From assembly GCF_042655485.1 (NCBI RefSeq), contig NZ_JBHSMC010000001.1, forward strand, positions 62,001 to 126,000: 64,000 nucleotides of DNA, in the 5' to 3' direction. Positions 18,336 through 25,972 of the stretch are shown piece by piece. The position numbers were made by a program, and so were the translations under genes. Below the pieces are notes generated by a model. The model was given only the letters and a program-made list of their open reading frames with translations. It made no database searches and had not been told where the DNA came from. The stretch's first letter is position 1, and each line of letters starts with the position of its first letter. Source of the stretch: Lederbergia graminis. GTDB taxonomy: Bacteria > Bacillota > Bacilli > Bacillales > Bacillaceae_C.

Positions 18336-18542
18336 TTAGTCAATTTCTTCTGCTCTTACAGATGATTCAAATACACCTTTATGAGATCCATCGCAAAAAG
18401 GTTTGCGCTTGGATAGACCACAGCGACATAATGAAAATGTTTGTTTCGTAGGGATAACATTTCCTTCTCCATCTATTAATTCTACATTACCGGTAATTCG
18501 ATAAGAGCCATTGTCATTCACTTTAATTTGTACTTTATCCAT
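18336..18542 (-). CDS. CDGSH iron-sulfur domain protein
   Basis: A 68-residue protein whose C-terminal half is a CDGSH domain: CRCGLSKRKPFCDGSH supplies three cysteines and one histidine for a 2Fe-2S cluster. AAGGGGTG on the minus strand lies nine bases before the ATG at 18542; a GTG further upstream is less likely. The cellular role is unknown. It is divergent from yqkB, another Fe-S related gene. Confidence 0.9.
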   Translation of the reverse strand: MDKVQIKVNDNGSYRITGNVELIDGEGNVIPTKQTFSLCRCGLSKRKPFCDGSHKGVFESSVRAEEID

Positions 18543-18669
18543 AACTAAACACACCCCTTATATATTCTTGTAATTAAAATACTAGAAGGTAAAGCAAAGA
18601 AATGCAACCTTATATATGAGAGTGAGGGTAATATGGTAAAATAAAAGGGAGAAAGGATGGTGCATTTTG

Positions 18670-18996
18670 ATGAAACTAACGATTACAGACGAAGCTGTAA
18701 ACCAAATCGAAGCAAAAAAGCAGAATCAAGATTTTGTGGTAAAATTAAAATATGAAACAGATGGCTGTGGTTGTGCAGTAAGTGGAGTACCAACACTACA
18801 ATTAATGAAGCAGCAGTCATTAGATCAAGAGGATATTGCCTTAAAAACAAATGCCATGGATGTTTATATAGAAAAATCAAAGGAAATTTTCTTTGCAGAT
18901 GAATTAAAGCTAGATTATTCCGTACAAACAGGATTATTCCGCTTAGTGAGCCCAGGAGAAATATTAAATGGCAGAATGAGTTGCACGATTCAATAA
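18670..18996 (+). CDS. yqkB: HesB/IscA-like protein YqkB
   Basis: Small protein of the Fe-S cluster biosynthesis HesB-like superfamily, 108 residues. The middle of the protein has DGCGCAVSGVP and the C-terminus has MSCTIQ, so the cysteine arrangement differs from classical IscA (CGCGxS). I prefer ATG 18670 over the TTG at 18667. A carrier role is inferred only from the fold family. Confidence 0.85.
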   Translation: MKLTITDEAVNQIEAKKQNQDFVVKLKYETDGCGCAVSGVPTLQLMKQQSLDQEDIALKTNAMDVYIEKSKEIFFADELKLDYSVQTGLFRLVSPGEILNGRMSCTIQ

Positions 18997-19001
18997 CAAC
19001 A

Positions 19002-19199
19002 GTGAGACTGGGACAAAAGAAAATAGATGAAATTAAAAACCGAACTATCGTTTGAATCAAAGATAGTTCGGTTTTATTCTGCGTTCGAGAAGGGGTCCAC
19101 TATACGAATATAAACTAATCAGCGAAGTGTATTTCCAAAGCGTATAGTTACACTATACATTGTCCTAATTACGTCTAGTTTTCAAATGGTTTTGTCCCA
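19002..19199. repeat. Intergenic element bounded by inverted TGGGACAAAA boxes
   Basis: It starts GTGAGACTGGGACAAAA (19002-19018) and ends TTTTGTCCCA (19190-19199). Inside lie the hairpin at 19036 and a fragment AGCGAAGTGTATTTCC near 19120 that matches the end of the large repeat at 11731-11751 on the other strand. It looks like a degraded relative of the 11.4-12.0 kb element. Confidence 0.6.
19036..19076. terminator. Bidirectional terminator between yqkB and yaaN
   Basis: AAAACCGAACTATC pairs with GATAGTTCGGTTTT; both strands show T runs, so it can serve the convergent genes on either side. Confidence 0.8.
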
Positions 19200-19214
19200 T
19201 CTTCTTTACTATTG

Positions 19215-20381
19215 TTATGTTAATTTTAGCAGCTTTTCTTTCAGCTCGTTTTCCATAGTGACAAGTTCTTGTTCTGCTTGTGCACGTTTTGCACGACCTT
19301 CTTGTTGGATTTTAATTGTTTCTTCTAATGTTGTAATTAGGTTAGACTGTGTTTTCTTCAATGTTTCAATATCAACAAGTCCACGTTCGTTTTCACGTGC
19401 AGTTTCAATTGTATTTGTTTTTAACATATCGGCATTTTTAAGCAATAAATCATTCGTCGTTTTCGAAACTTGCTTTTGAGCTTCAACAGCTTGACGTTGA
19501 CGGATTAAAGTTAATGCAATTGCAATTTGATTTTTCCAAAGTGGAATTGCTGTCATAATGGAAGTTTGAATTTTCTCCGCAAGTGCTTGGTTTGTGTTTT
19601 GAATCATTCGGATTTGCGGTGCACTTTGTATCGTAATTTGTCTACTTAATTTCAAATCATATAAACGTTTTTCTAGGCGATCCGCGAATTGTACCATATC
19701 ATTTACTTCTTGATAAGCCATTTGATCCCCAGATGCTTCTGCTTTTTTCTTTAATTCAGGAATTAACTGTGTACGTAACTCTTCTATTTTGAGTTCACCA
19801 GCAGCAATATAAATATTTAGGGCATGGAAGTACTCTTTATTTTTTTCATACAACTGTTCTAACGTTTTAATATCATCAACTAACGTTTGTTTTGATTGAT
19901 TTAATTTAACTGTTATTCGGTCAATTTGCGCACCAGTTTTTTGGTATTTAGACATAATTTCTTGAATCGAGTTAGAAATTCTTCCAAACATCTTCGCAAA
20001 GAAATTCTTTTTCTCAGGTGTTAATTCATCCGGATTTACATCGCGAAGCTTACTCATTAAATCATTTAAAATATCCCCAATAGGACCGATATCTTTATTT
20101 TGAACGTGATCCAACATATGGGTAGAGAAGTTCAATAGTTGGCCTTGTGCTTGAGTACCGTAAGCAATCACGGCCTGATGATTAGCTGGATCAATTTGTT
20201 TTGCAAGTTCTAGTGCTCGCTTTCGATTTTCCTCAGGTAATGTATCAACTAAGCGTGCAGGTTTGGCCTCCACCTTAGGGGCAGGCTGTGGTACGAGCTC
20301 ATCATCTCCAAATGGATTTGCAAGTAAGTCATCTAGGCTATCTGTTTTTAAAACGGAATTCGTTTGATTATTTTCACTCAT
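19215..20381 (-). CDS. yaaN: TelA family protein YaaN
   Basis: A 388-residue coiled-coil-rich protein of the TelA/toxic anion resistance family. Family landmarks are LDDLLANPFGDDEL at the start and AQIDRITVKLNQSKQ, SAPQIRMIQNTNQALAEKIQTS further on. Tellurite resistance has been claimed for family members, but the biochemical role is unclear. Its start overlaps the xpaC stop by four bases, reproducing the xpaC-yaaN operon of B. subtilis. Confidence 0.93.
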   Translation of the reverse strand: MSENNQTNSVLKTDSLDDLLANPFGDDELVPQPAPKVEAKPARLVDTLPEENRKRALELAKQIDPANHQAVIAYGTQAQGQLLNFSTHMLDHVQNKDIGPIGDILNDLMSKLRDVNPDELTPEKKNFFAKMFGRISNSIQEIMSKYQKTGAQIDRITVKLNQSKQTLVDDIKTLEQLYEKNKEYFHALNIYIAAGELKIEELRTQLIPELKKKAEASGDQMAYQEVNDMVQFADRLEKRLYDLKLSRQITIQSAPQIRMIQNTNQALAEKIQTSIMTAIPLWKNQIAIALTLIRQRQAVEAQKQVSKTTNDLLLKNADMLKTNTIETARENERGLVDIETLKKTQSNLITTLEETIKIQQEGRAKRAQAEQELVTMENELKEKLLKLT

Positions 20382-21034
20382 TCTTTCGTGCTCCTTTCAT
20401 CATCAAGCGGCTTGTAGTCCAGTTTTTTTAGTGAATGTTTAGCAACATCTAATTCAAAGTTTAAGTCATCAATATCAGCAGATAAAACATGGTATATATC
20501 TTTTTTTATCGATTCGCTTAAATCCTCTAGGGTGCTTTGCGTTTCTTTTAAGGAAATATACATTTTTTCATTTTTAACAGGTTGTGCAGCAAGCATTGCA
20601 TAACGTTCAGATAATTCTACTACAGAATCAAGATGATAGAAGAAAAAACGTTCTGCACGATAAAAACGACGAGGATCTTTATTAATAATTCCAAACATGC
20701 GTTTCGAAAGTTTTGTCAATTCATATAGCTGCTTAAACGCACCCATTGTTCTAACAGAGAAGAACGCTTTTTGTAGTCGACTGATTTTTTTCTTTGCGTC
20801 TTGTAAATTTCTTTGAATATAGGCATATTCTTTTCTTGTTAATTTATTCTTTTTCAAAAATTTATAATTTATCACAGTTTTAATTGTGAAAAAAGTAATT
20901 CCACCGATTGCAATTGCAAGGAGAGAGGAATTAAGAAAATTCAAATCAAAACCAAGTAATAAAATTAACCAAATAATAAATGTTTCGCCGGCAGTAAACA
21001 TACCGAGAAAAAATGAATAAATAGACCTCAACAT
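20378..21034 (-). CDS. xpaC: XpaC family membrane protein
   Basis: A 218-residue protein with two N-terminal membrane segments (roughly residues 10-30 and 35-52) followed by a long helical cytosolic part. It belongs to the XpaC family, named for hydrolysis of a chromogenic phosphate, although a true hydrolase activity is doubtful. It forms one operon with yaaN, suggesting the two proteins act together at the membrane. Confidence 0.9.
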   Translation of the reverse strand: MLRSIYSFFLGMFTAGETFIIWLILLLGFDLNFLNSSLLAIAIGGITFFTIKTVINYKFLKKNKLTRKEYAYIQRNLQDAKKKISRLQKAFFSVRTMGAFKQLYELTKLSKRMFGIINKDPRRFYRAERFFFYHLDSVVELSERYAMLAAQPVKNEKMYISLKETQSTLEDLSESIKKDIYHVLSADIDDLNFELDVAKHSLKKLDYKPLDDERSTKE

Positions 21035-21244
21035 GCATCGACTCCTATCCCAAACTATCCTTACATTATTTACGGACTGATGGTAAGAAAAGTTTCACCT
21101 ATATATCTATTATAAGTAATTAACTGTGCTATTTAAAGTATAGAAAGCGATAAACAAAAAACTATAAAAACATACGTTGAAAAGATTGATTTACAATAAA
21201 AAATGTAAGACGATAGGAAGTAGAGGAAAAAGGGGTGGATGAAA

Positions 21245-21502
21245 TTGGCAAAAAGAAAACAAAAACAACCACAGCATAATAAGCAGAAAAAAGATTCAGA
21301 TGCGCTCACTTTAAAAGATGGTCTAAATATAGAGACGTTAGAGAAACTCAAACAAACTCAAAAACAATTGCTCGAGCAAGAAGAAGCGAAAAAAGCGGCT
21401 GAAAAGGCACGTTTACAAAAGGAAAGAAAACAACGTGAAAAAAATAAATCTTTCGAGGAATTATTAAACGAAACATCACTGAACTGGAAAGATTTTAAAT
21501 AA
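21245..21502 (+). CDS. yqkE: YqkE family protein (DUF3886)
   Basis: An 85-residue, highly charged, largely helical protein ending SFEELLNETSLNWKDFK, typical of the DUF3886 family. I choose the TTG at 21245 because the AGGGGTGG site ends seven bases upstream and homologues begin MAKKRK; ATG 21239 would add two residues. Function unknown. It sits in the B. subtilis position between yqkB and yqkF, but with the sortase and sin genes inserted. Confidence 0.8.
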   Translation: MAKRKQKQPQHNKQKKDSDALTLKDGLNIETLEKLKQTQKQLLEQEEAKKAAEKARLQKERKQREKNKSFEELLNETSLNWKDFK

Positions 21503-21505
21503 TAT

Positions 21506-21543
21506 AAAGGCTTGGTTCCACATGTGGAAACCAAGCCTTTTTA
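21506..21543. terminator. Bidirectional terminator between yqkE and sortase
   Basis: AAAGGCTTGGTT plus CCA pairs with TGGAAACCAAGCCTTT around CATG, with one bulge. A and T tracts on both sides let it end both convergent transcripts. Confidence 0.9.
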
Positions 21544-22158
21544 AATAGATTCAGGCGATTCAATTCTCTTTGCTGTTAATACATAGCGATCAGGAGCATC
21601 GCCAATAAAATAAAACGGATAACAAGTTGATACAGTTAGGATTTCGTCAGGAGCAGTAGAGCGAATAACAGTTGTATCATCAGCATCTACGATTTGAGAA
21701 CCAATAATTTCATAATAAAAATCCCCATAAGGCATTTCTACATGAAAAATATCACCATTTTCTAAATCACCTAATTTACGGAAAACAGTATCACGATGGC
21801 CAGATAATAGTATTTGATCTGGTTGACCTGGGAACACAGTATTGGAATAATGTCCAACACCTTTTTCTAGTTCTTCTTCATCTGTACCTTCGATGATAGG
21901 AAGTTCCGCATCCAACTTAGGGATATTTAATATGCCAATTACTTCGCCTTTTTCAAAGGAAATATCCAATACTTCTGTTTCATTCTTAGGTATCTCCTTT
22001 TTGAGACCTGACTCATGATGAACTAATTCTTTTGCTTGTGCCAATGAAAGATTCGTTTTCTTTTCTACAAGATAAATGTCTTTCAGTGCAGTAGCTACTA
22101 AGATGATTCCAGTCAAAATCAAAACAACGGAGACAAGTTGAAATAGTCGCTTCCGCAT
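21541..22158 (-). CDS. Class D sortase
   Basis: Membrane-anchored cysteine transpeptidase that attaches surface proteins to the cell wall. One N-terminal membrane segment (about residues 7-27 of the 205) precedes the sortase domain. Catalytic residues are visible in LLSGHRDTVF (His), TVSTCYPFYF (Cys) and DRYVLTAKR (Arg); the STCYPF pattern is that of class D, as in B. subtilis YhcS. The start may be ATG 22158 or ATG 22176. It follows sinR by 55 bases or fewer on the same strand with no terminator, so it is probably in the sinIR transcript. No sorting-signal substrate is encoded in the window. Confidence 0.92.
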   Translation of the reverse strand: MRKRLFQLVSVVLILTGIILVATALKDIYLVEKKTNLSLAQAKELVHHESGLKKEIPKNETEVLDISFEKGEVIGILNIPKLDAELPIIEGTDEEELEKGVGHYSNTVFPGQPDQILLSGHRDTVFRKLGDLENGDIFHVEMPYGDFYYEIIGSQIVDADDTTVIRSTAPDEILTVSTCYPFYFIGDAPDRYVLTAKRIESPESI

Positions 22159-22213
22159 AATAATCGTGAACACCATCCTTAATAGAAAGTATAGAAGGCT
22201 ACTATTTGATTTA

Positions 22214-22543
22214 TTATTTATTTCTCATTTTCCATTTATTGAATTCAAGAAATTCACGAAATTCCTGTTTGGATATACCGGAAGACATTGCTTCACGGAC
22301 AAGATCTTCCCAGTCACTATCAAGATTTGCATCTTGGTTTCCATCTGTTTCTCCATGCAGTAATGTTTGAACAGAGATGTTTAAAACGGCAGCGACTTTT
22401 TCAAGAAATTGTATAGAAGGGTTCGATTGGATATTGCGCTCGATCGAACTTAAATAAGATTTTGCAACACCAGCTTTTTCGGCTAATTCTGATAAAGACA
22501 TTTTGTTGATATTTCGATATTCACGTATGCGTTCACCAATCAT
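22214..22543 (-). CDS. sinR: Biofilm master repressor SinR
   Basis: DNA-binding repressor of matrix genes, 109 residues. The N-terminal XRE helix-turn-helix contains LSELAEKAGVAKSYLSSIER and NPSIQFLEKVAAVL, nearly identical to B. subtilis SinR. The C-terminal SinI-interaction part has DWEDLVREAMSSGISKQEFREFL. AAGGATGGTG precedes the ATG. The partner sinI is 69 bases upstream. An octamer resembling the GTTCTYT operator lies on the minus strand around 22601-22606, which could mean autoregulation, with low confidence. Confidence 0.96.
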   Translation of the reverse strand: MIGERIREYRNINKMSLSELAEKAGVAKSYLSSIERNIQSNPSIQFLEKVAAVLNISVQTLLHGETDGNQDANLDSDWEDLVREAMSSGISKQEFREFLEFNKWKMRNK

Positions 22544-22612
22544 GTATCGTCACCATCCTTCGGGTATATTATAACATATAACGAAGGCATGTTTCATATT
22601 TAGAACAAAAAA

Positions 22613-22768
22613 TCATTTCAATTTTCCAGTAGATGTTGATGGAACAACATGAGAGCGCTCTCTAAAAAATTGGCGAATATTTTCTACACTTATTCCTGAC
22701 TCTATAGCAGATACAATTAATTCCACCCATTCCTCATCTAGGTGAATATCTTTTAGTGTTTTACCCAA
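22613..22768 (-). CDS. sinI: SinI-type anti-repressor (51 residues)
   Basis: Short protein with the SinI dimerisation motif: DEEWVELIVSAIESGIS then VENIRQFF, paralleling the C-terminal half of the neighbouring SinR and B. subtilis SinI. SinI binds SinR and displaces it from DNA. The start is TTG 22768 with GGAGG seven bases upstream (22776-22780, minus). The gene is below common length cut-offs. It lies immediately behind the c-di-GMP riboswitch, so its translation is the likely regulated step. Confidence 0.9.
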   Translation of the reverse strand: MGKTLKDIHLDEEWVELIVSAIESGISVENIRQFFRERSHVVPSTSTGKLK

Positions 22769-22805
22769 TGTTACCCCTCCGACATCAATAGTTTAGGTAT
22801 GTTTT

Positions 22806-22880
22806 AGGTAACCCAGCCGCCGTAGTTCCTACCGTAGGCCTGTGGCTTTGCGTATCTGCCTTTCGATCAGACTTGCCTTT
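22806..22880 (-). ncRNA. Cyclic di-GMP-I riboswitch (GEMM-I)
   Basis: On the minus strand the RNA reads AAAGGCAAG, then a hairpin with a GAAA tetraloop (UCGAAAGG), the invariant ACGCAAAGCCAC, a second arm GCCUACGGUAGGAACUACGGC and the closing GGCUGGGUUACCU. These match the Vibrio Vc2 GEMM-I aptamer segment by segment, including P1 pairing of GGCAA with UUACC. It lies 37 bases before the sinI start, so the regulated gene is sinI and possibly the whole sinI-sinR-sortase unit. Confidence 0.93.
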
Positions 22881-22909
22881 ATCTTTGAAACATATCACTT
22901 TATACCTAT

Positions 22910-22940
22910 ATTATAGCTACTCCAAAAGTAACAATCTCAA
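22910..22940 (-). promoter_or_regulatory. Probable sinI promoter
   Basis: On the minus strand TTGAGA (22940-22935) and TATAAT (22915-22910) are 19 bases apart, 30 bases before the aptamer. A long spacer is usual for Spo0A-activated sigma-A promoters. Confidence 0.6.
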
Positions 22941-22946
22941 GAAAAA

Positions 22947-23010
22947 TGTCGATGTCGAAGGGTTTTTTATAGGGTGTATTATTACGCTACATATATCGAA
23001 TCGTGTCGAA
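22947..23010. promoter_or_regulatory. Cluster of Spo0A boxes upstream of sinI
   Basis: TGTCGAA occurs at 22953-22959 and 23004-23010 on the plus strand, with a near match TGTCGAT at 22947-22953. They lie just behind the putative -35 element. B. subtilis sinI is activated by phosphorylated Spo0A through such boxes. Confidence 0.65.
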
Positions 23011-23126
23011 AATAGACGGTTTAAATAAAACGGAAAAAATTTATGCGTGATGTCTATAAAAATAAGGGTGAAAATTGTTAAGAAAAACAGTTATTACGAT
23101 CGTTTTGTTGAACAAAATTTATAAAG

Positions 23127-24056
23127 TTATCTATGATTGGTATAGATGCTTTTCTTTGTAATCATTTCAATATATGCAAGCTCTTCTTTTGATAGCGGAA
23201 GCGCGTTAACTGCACGAGCATTGTCGCGAATTTGTTCTACTGAACTAGCTCCTGTAACGACAGATGCGACTTGGTCATGAGCTAAATTAAATTGTAATGC
23301 GATTTCATTAAGAGTACGAGTATTTGTATCTAAGAGCTTTGCTTTTAAACTATTAATGATTTCCTTTACTTCTAAAGCTGAATAATCTAAATAACTTTCC
23401 CAATCATAGTGTTCTGCTTCTAAACTTTCAATCATTTTTTCACTAAGCAAACCTTTTGCAACAGAACCACGCGTTACAATACTAATATTATGTTTCTTTA
23501 AGAAAGGCATAAGTTCTTCAGGACGTCGATCAAGCAGACTATATTGCATCATGTTACTAACAATATTTGACTTTTCTGCGAAGCTACGTATGACATTAGG
23601 GCGTATAGAGGATATTCCGTAGTACCGAATAAGTCCTTCTGCCTTTAATTCTTCAAAAGCTTCAATTGTTTCGTCAATAGGATCATCAATGGTACCACCA
23701 TGGAGTTGATACAAGTCTATATAATCTGTATTTAGCCGGCGGAGGCTTTCTTTTACAGCATTTTTAATATATGACTTTGATGGATCCCAGTGCCATCCAT
23801 CTTTTTTCTCCGTCCATCTATTACCAACTTTCGTTGCAATAATGACTTCCTCACGGTGAGGACGTAAGATGCTGCCGATTATTTCTTCGTTTATTCCATA
23901 ATCATATAAGTCAGCTGTGTCAAAATAATTAATTCCCTCGTCCAGTGCAGCTTCGACTATATAAGTAGCTTTTTCTTTATTAGTACCTAGTGACATACAA
24001 CCAAGTCCAATTTTTGATACAAATAAATCGGAATTGCCAAGTCTTCTTTTCTCCAT
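23127..24056 (-). CDS. yqkF: Aldo/keto reductase YqkF
   Basis: NADPH-dependent oxidoreductase of the AKR superfamily, 309 residues. The catalytic Asp and Tyr are in FDTADLYDYG, the Lys in IATKVGNR and the His in LYQLHG; TGASSVEQIRDNA is the cofactor-site segment. GGGAGG just before ATG 24056 rules out the longer frame. Substrate unknown. It is divergent from nudF. Confidence 0.93.
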   Translation of the reverse strand: MEKRRLGNSDLFVSKIGLGCMSLGTNKEKATYIVEAALDEGINYFDTADLYDYGINEEIIGSILRPHREEVIIATKVGNRWTEKKDGWHWDPSKSYIKNAVKESLRRLNTDYIDLYQLHGGTIDDPIDETIEAFEELKAEGLIRYYGISSIRPNVIRSFAEKSNIVSNMMQYSLLDRRPEELMPFLKKHNISIVTRGSVAKGLLSEKMIESLEAEHYDWESYLDYSALEVKEIINSLKAKLLDTNTRTLNEIALQFNLAHDQVASVVTGASSVEQIRDNARAVNALPLSKEELAYIEMITKKSIYTNHR

Positions 24057-24179
24057 AATTCCTCCCACCTTCACATTCGTTTACTTTCTATATTAACTGA
24101 TATAATTAGATGAAAACAAAATTAAAGTTCTGGTAACACTATGCTATGATATGGAAAGGTAAAATTAGGGGGGAAAACA

Positions 24180-24734
24180 GTGAAGAAATTTGAAGAAAAA
24201 ACAATTAAGTCAGAAGCGATTTTTTCAGGGAAAATAATTCAATTGCAAGTGGATGACGTATTACTCCCAGATGGTAAAGAGGCGAAACGAGAGATTGTAA
24301 AACATCCAGGTGCGGTTGCTATCATTGCGTTAACCGCTGAAAATAAGATAATAATGGTAGAACAGTATAGAAAACCACTTGAACGGTCCTTACTGGAGAT
24401 TCCTGCAGGAAAGCTCGAGGTTGGAGAAGAGCCCAAGTTAACAGCTGAACGAGAATTAGAAGAAGAAACAGGTTATCGTGCTGGGAATATAGAGCATCTT
24501 ATTTCCTTCTATACTTCTCCTGGTTTTGCTAATGAGCTACTCCATCTTTATATTGCAACAAACTTAGAAAAAGTGGAAAACCCATTAGCCGGAGATGAAG
24601 ATGAATTTGTGGAACTTCATGAATTATCATTAGATGACGCGTTAAAGGCAGTGGAAACAAAGTGGATTTATGATGCGAAAACTGCTTATGCTGTCCAATA
24701 CTTACAAATGAAATTGGCGATGATATCAAAATGA
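24180..24734 (+). CDS. nudF: ADP-ribose pyrophosphatase
   Basis: Nudix hydrolase that splits ADP-ribose into AMP and ribose 5-phosphate, 184 residues. The Nudix box is visible as GKLEVGEEP, then RELEEETGY. AGGGGGG lies before the GTG start. It overlaps yqxK by four bases, so these two genes share a transcript. Confidence 0.95.
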   Translation: MKKFEEKTIKSEAIFSGKIIQLQVDDVLLPDGKEAKREIVKHPGAVAIIALTAENKIIMVEQYRKPLERSLLEIPAGKLEVGEEPKLTAERELEEETGYRAGNIEHLISFYTSPGFANELLHLYIATNLEKVENPLAGDEDEFVELHELSLDDALKAVETKWIYDAKTAYAVQYLQMKLAMISK

Positions 24735-25888
24735 AACAATATTTTACGGATTTACATATACATATCGGGCGTACATTTACAAATAAACCAGTTAAAATTA
24801 CTGCTAGTAAGACGTTAACCTTAACAAATATTTTACAAGCAGCAAAGTTTCCGAAAGGATTGGATATTGTAGGGGTAATAGATTGTCATTCCCCAGAGGT
24901 GATTGCAGAAATAGAGCAATTGCTAGACTCTGGACAACTTGTAGAGCAGGAAGGAGGAGGTTTTCGTTACGAGGATGAAGTAACTTTAATCCCAGGCTCT
25001 GAAATAGAAGTGTATGATGATAATTGTCAAGGACCGATTCATGTATTGGCATATTTTCCAACTCTGTCTGTATTAAAGGAGTTTTCATATTGGCTTCAAT
25101 TGCGAGTGAAAAATCTGCAATTAAGTACTCAGAGGATGTACGAAAGTGCACTTGTTTTACAAGAAAAAGTGAAAGAACTTGGTGGTATCTTTATCCCTGC
25201 ACATGTATTTACTCCTTTTAAAAGTTTATATGGAAAAGGGGTTAACAAATCACTAACAGAAGTTTTGAATCCGGATTTAATAGATGGAATAGAACTTGGA
25301 TTAAGTTCTAATACCGAAATGGCAGATCAAATAGCGGAATTGCATCATTTTATCTTTGTCTCAAATTCAGACGCACATTCATTAGCGAAAATTGCTAGAG
25401 AGTATCAAATTCTCGAACTAGAGGCACCAACTTTTCAAGCTTTATTAAAAGCATTGCGCCAGGAAAGTGGAAATAGAGTAATCGCGAATTATGGATTGAA
25501 TCCATTTTTAGGCAAATATTACCGCACAACATGTGCTACATGCTTTGCCCCACAAGAAGCAGAAACATGCCTGAATTGTGGTTCTACTAAATTCACTAAA
25601 GGTGTTTCTGAACGAATAGCACAATTAGCAGATGCAAAGAACTTGCCGGAAAGACCACCATACATTCATCAGGTTCCATTGGAATTCATCCCAGGACTTG
25701 GACCGAAGGCGATGGAAAACCTTCTCTATCATTTTGGGACAGAGATGAATATACTTCATCGAGTCGAGGCGGCTGATTTACAAAAAGTAGTAAAACAAAA
25801 TTTAGTAGAGTTAATTATTGCTGCTAGGAGCGGTACACTAGAGTTAACAGCTGGTGGTGGAGGGAAATACGGAAGTGTAAAAAAATAG
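24731..25888 (+). CDS. yqxK: Endonuclease Q-like PHP-domain protein (YqxK)
   Basis: A 385-residue protein with an N-terminal PHP metal-dependent phosphoesterase fold (DLHIHIGRTF, VIDCHSPEV, SNSDAHSLAKI), a zinc ribbon in the second half (CATCF and CLNCG) and a helix-hairpin-helix PGLGPKAMENLL near residue 325. This domain order is that of endonuclease Q, which cuts DNA 5' of deaminated bases in archaea and some bacilli. A DNA repair role is therefore likely but inferred. Confidence 0.88.
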   Translation: MKQYFTDLHIHIGRTFTNKPVKITASKTLTLTNILQAAKFPKGLDIVGVIDCHSPEVIAEIEQLLDSGQLVEQEGGGFRYEDEVTLIPGSEIEVYDDNCQGPIHVLAYFPTLSVLKEFSYWLQLRVKNLQLSTQRMYESALVLQEKVKELGGIFIPAHVFTPFKSLYGKGVNKSLTEVLNPDLIDGIELGLSSNTEMADQIAELHHFIFVSNSDAHSLAKIAREYQILELEAPTFQALLKALRQESGNRVIANYGLNPFLGKYYRTTCATCFAPQEAETCLNCGSTKFTKGVSERIAQLADAKNLPERPPYIHQVPLEFIPGLGPKAMENLLYHFGTEMNILHRVEAADLQKVVKQNLVELIIAARSGTLELTAGGGGKYGSVKK

Positions 25889-25911
25889 TATAGGAAATAA
25901 TAGATTCTGGA

Positions 25912-25941
25912 GTCATATATAAGTTCTGTCCTTCATAAATT
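25912..25941 (+). promoter_or_regulatory. Sigma-E type promoter of spoIIM
   Basis: GTCATATA (25912-25919) and CATAAATT (25934-25941) with a 14-base spacer resemble the mother-cell sigma-E consensus. spoIIM is sigma-E dependent in B. subtilis. Confidence 0.6.
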
Positions 25942-25972
25942 ATATTAACTGGAGGACAGGAGGAAATAATAG

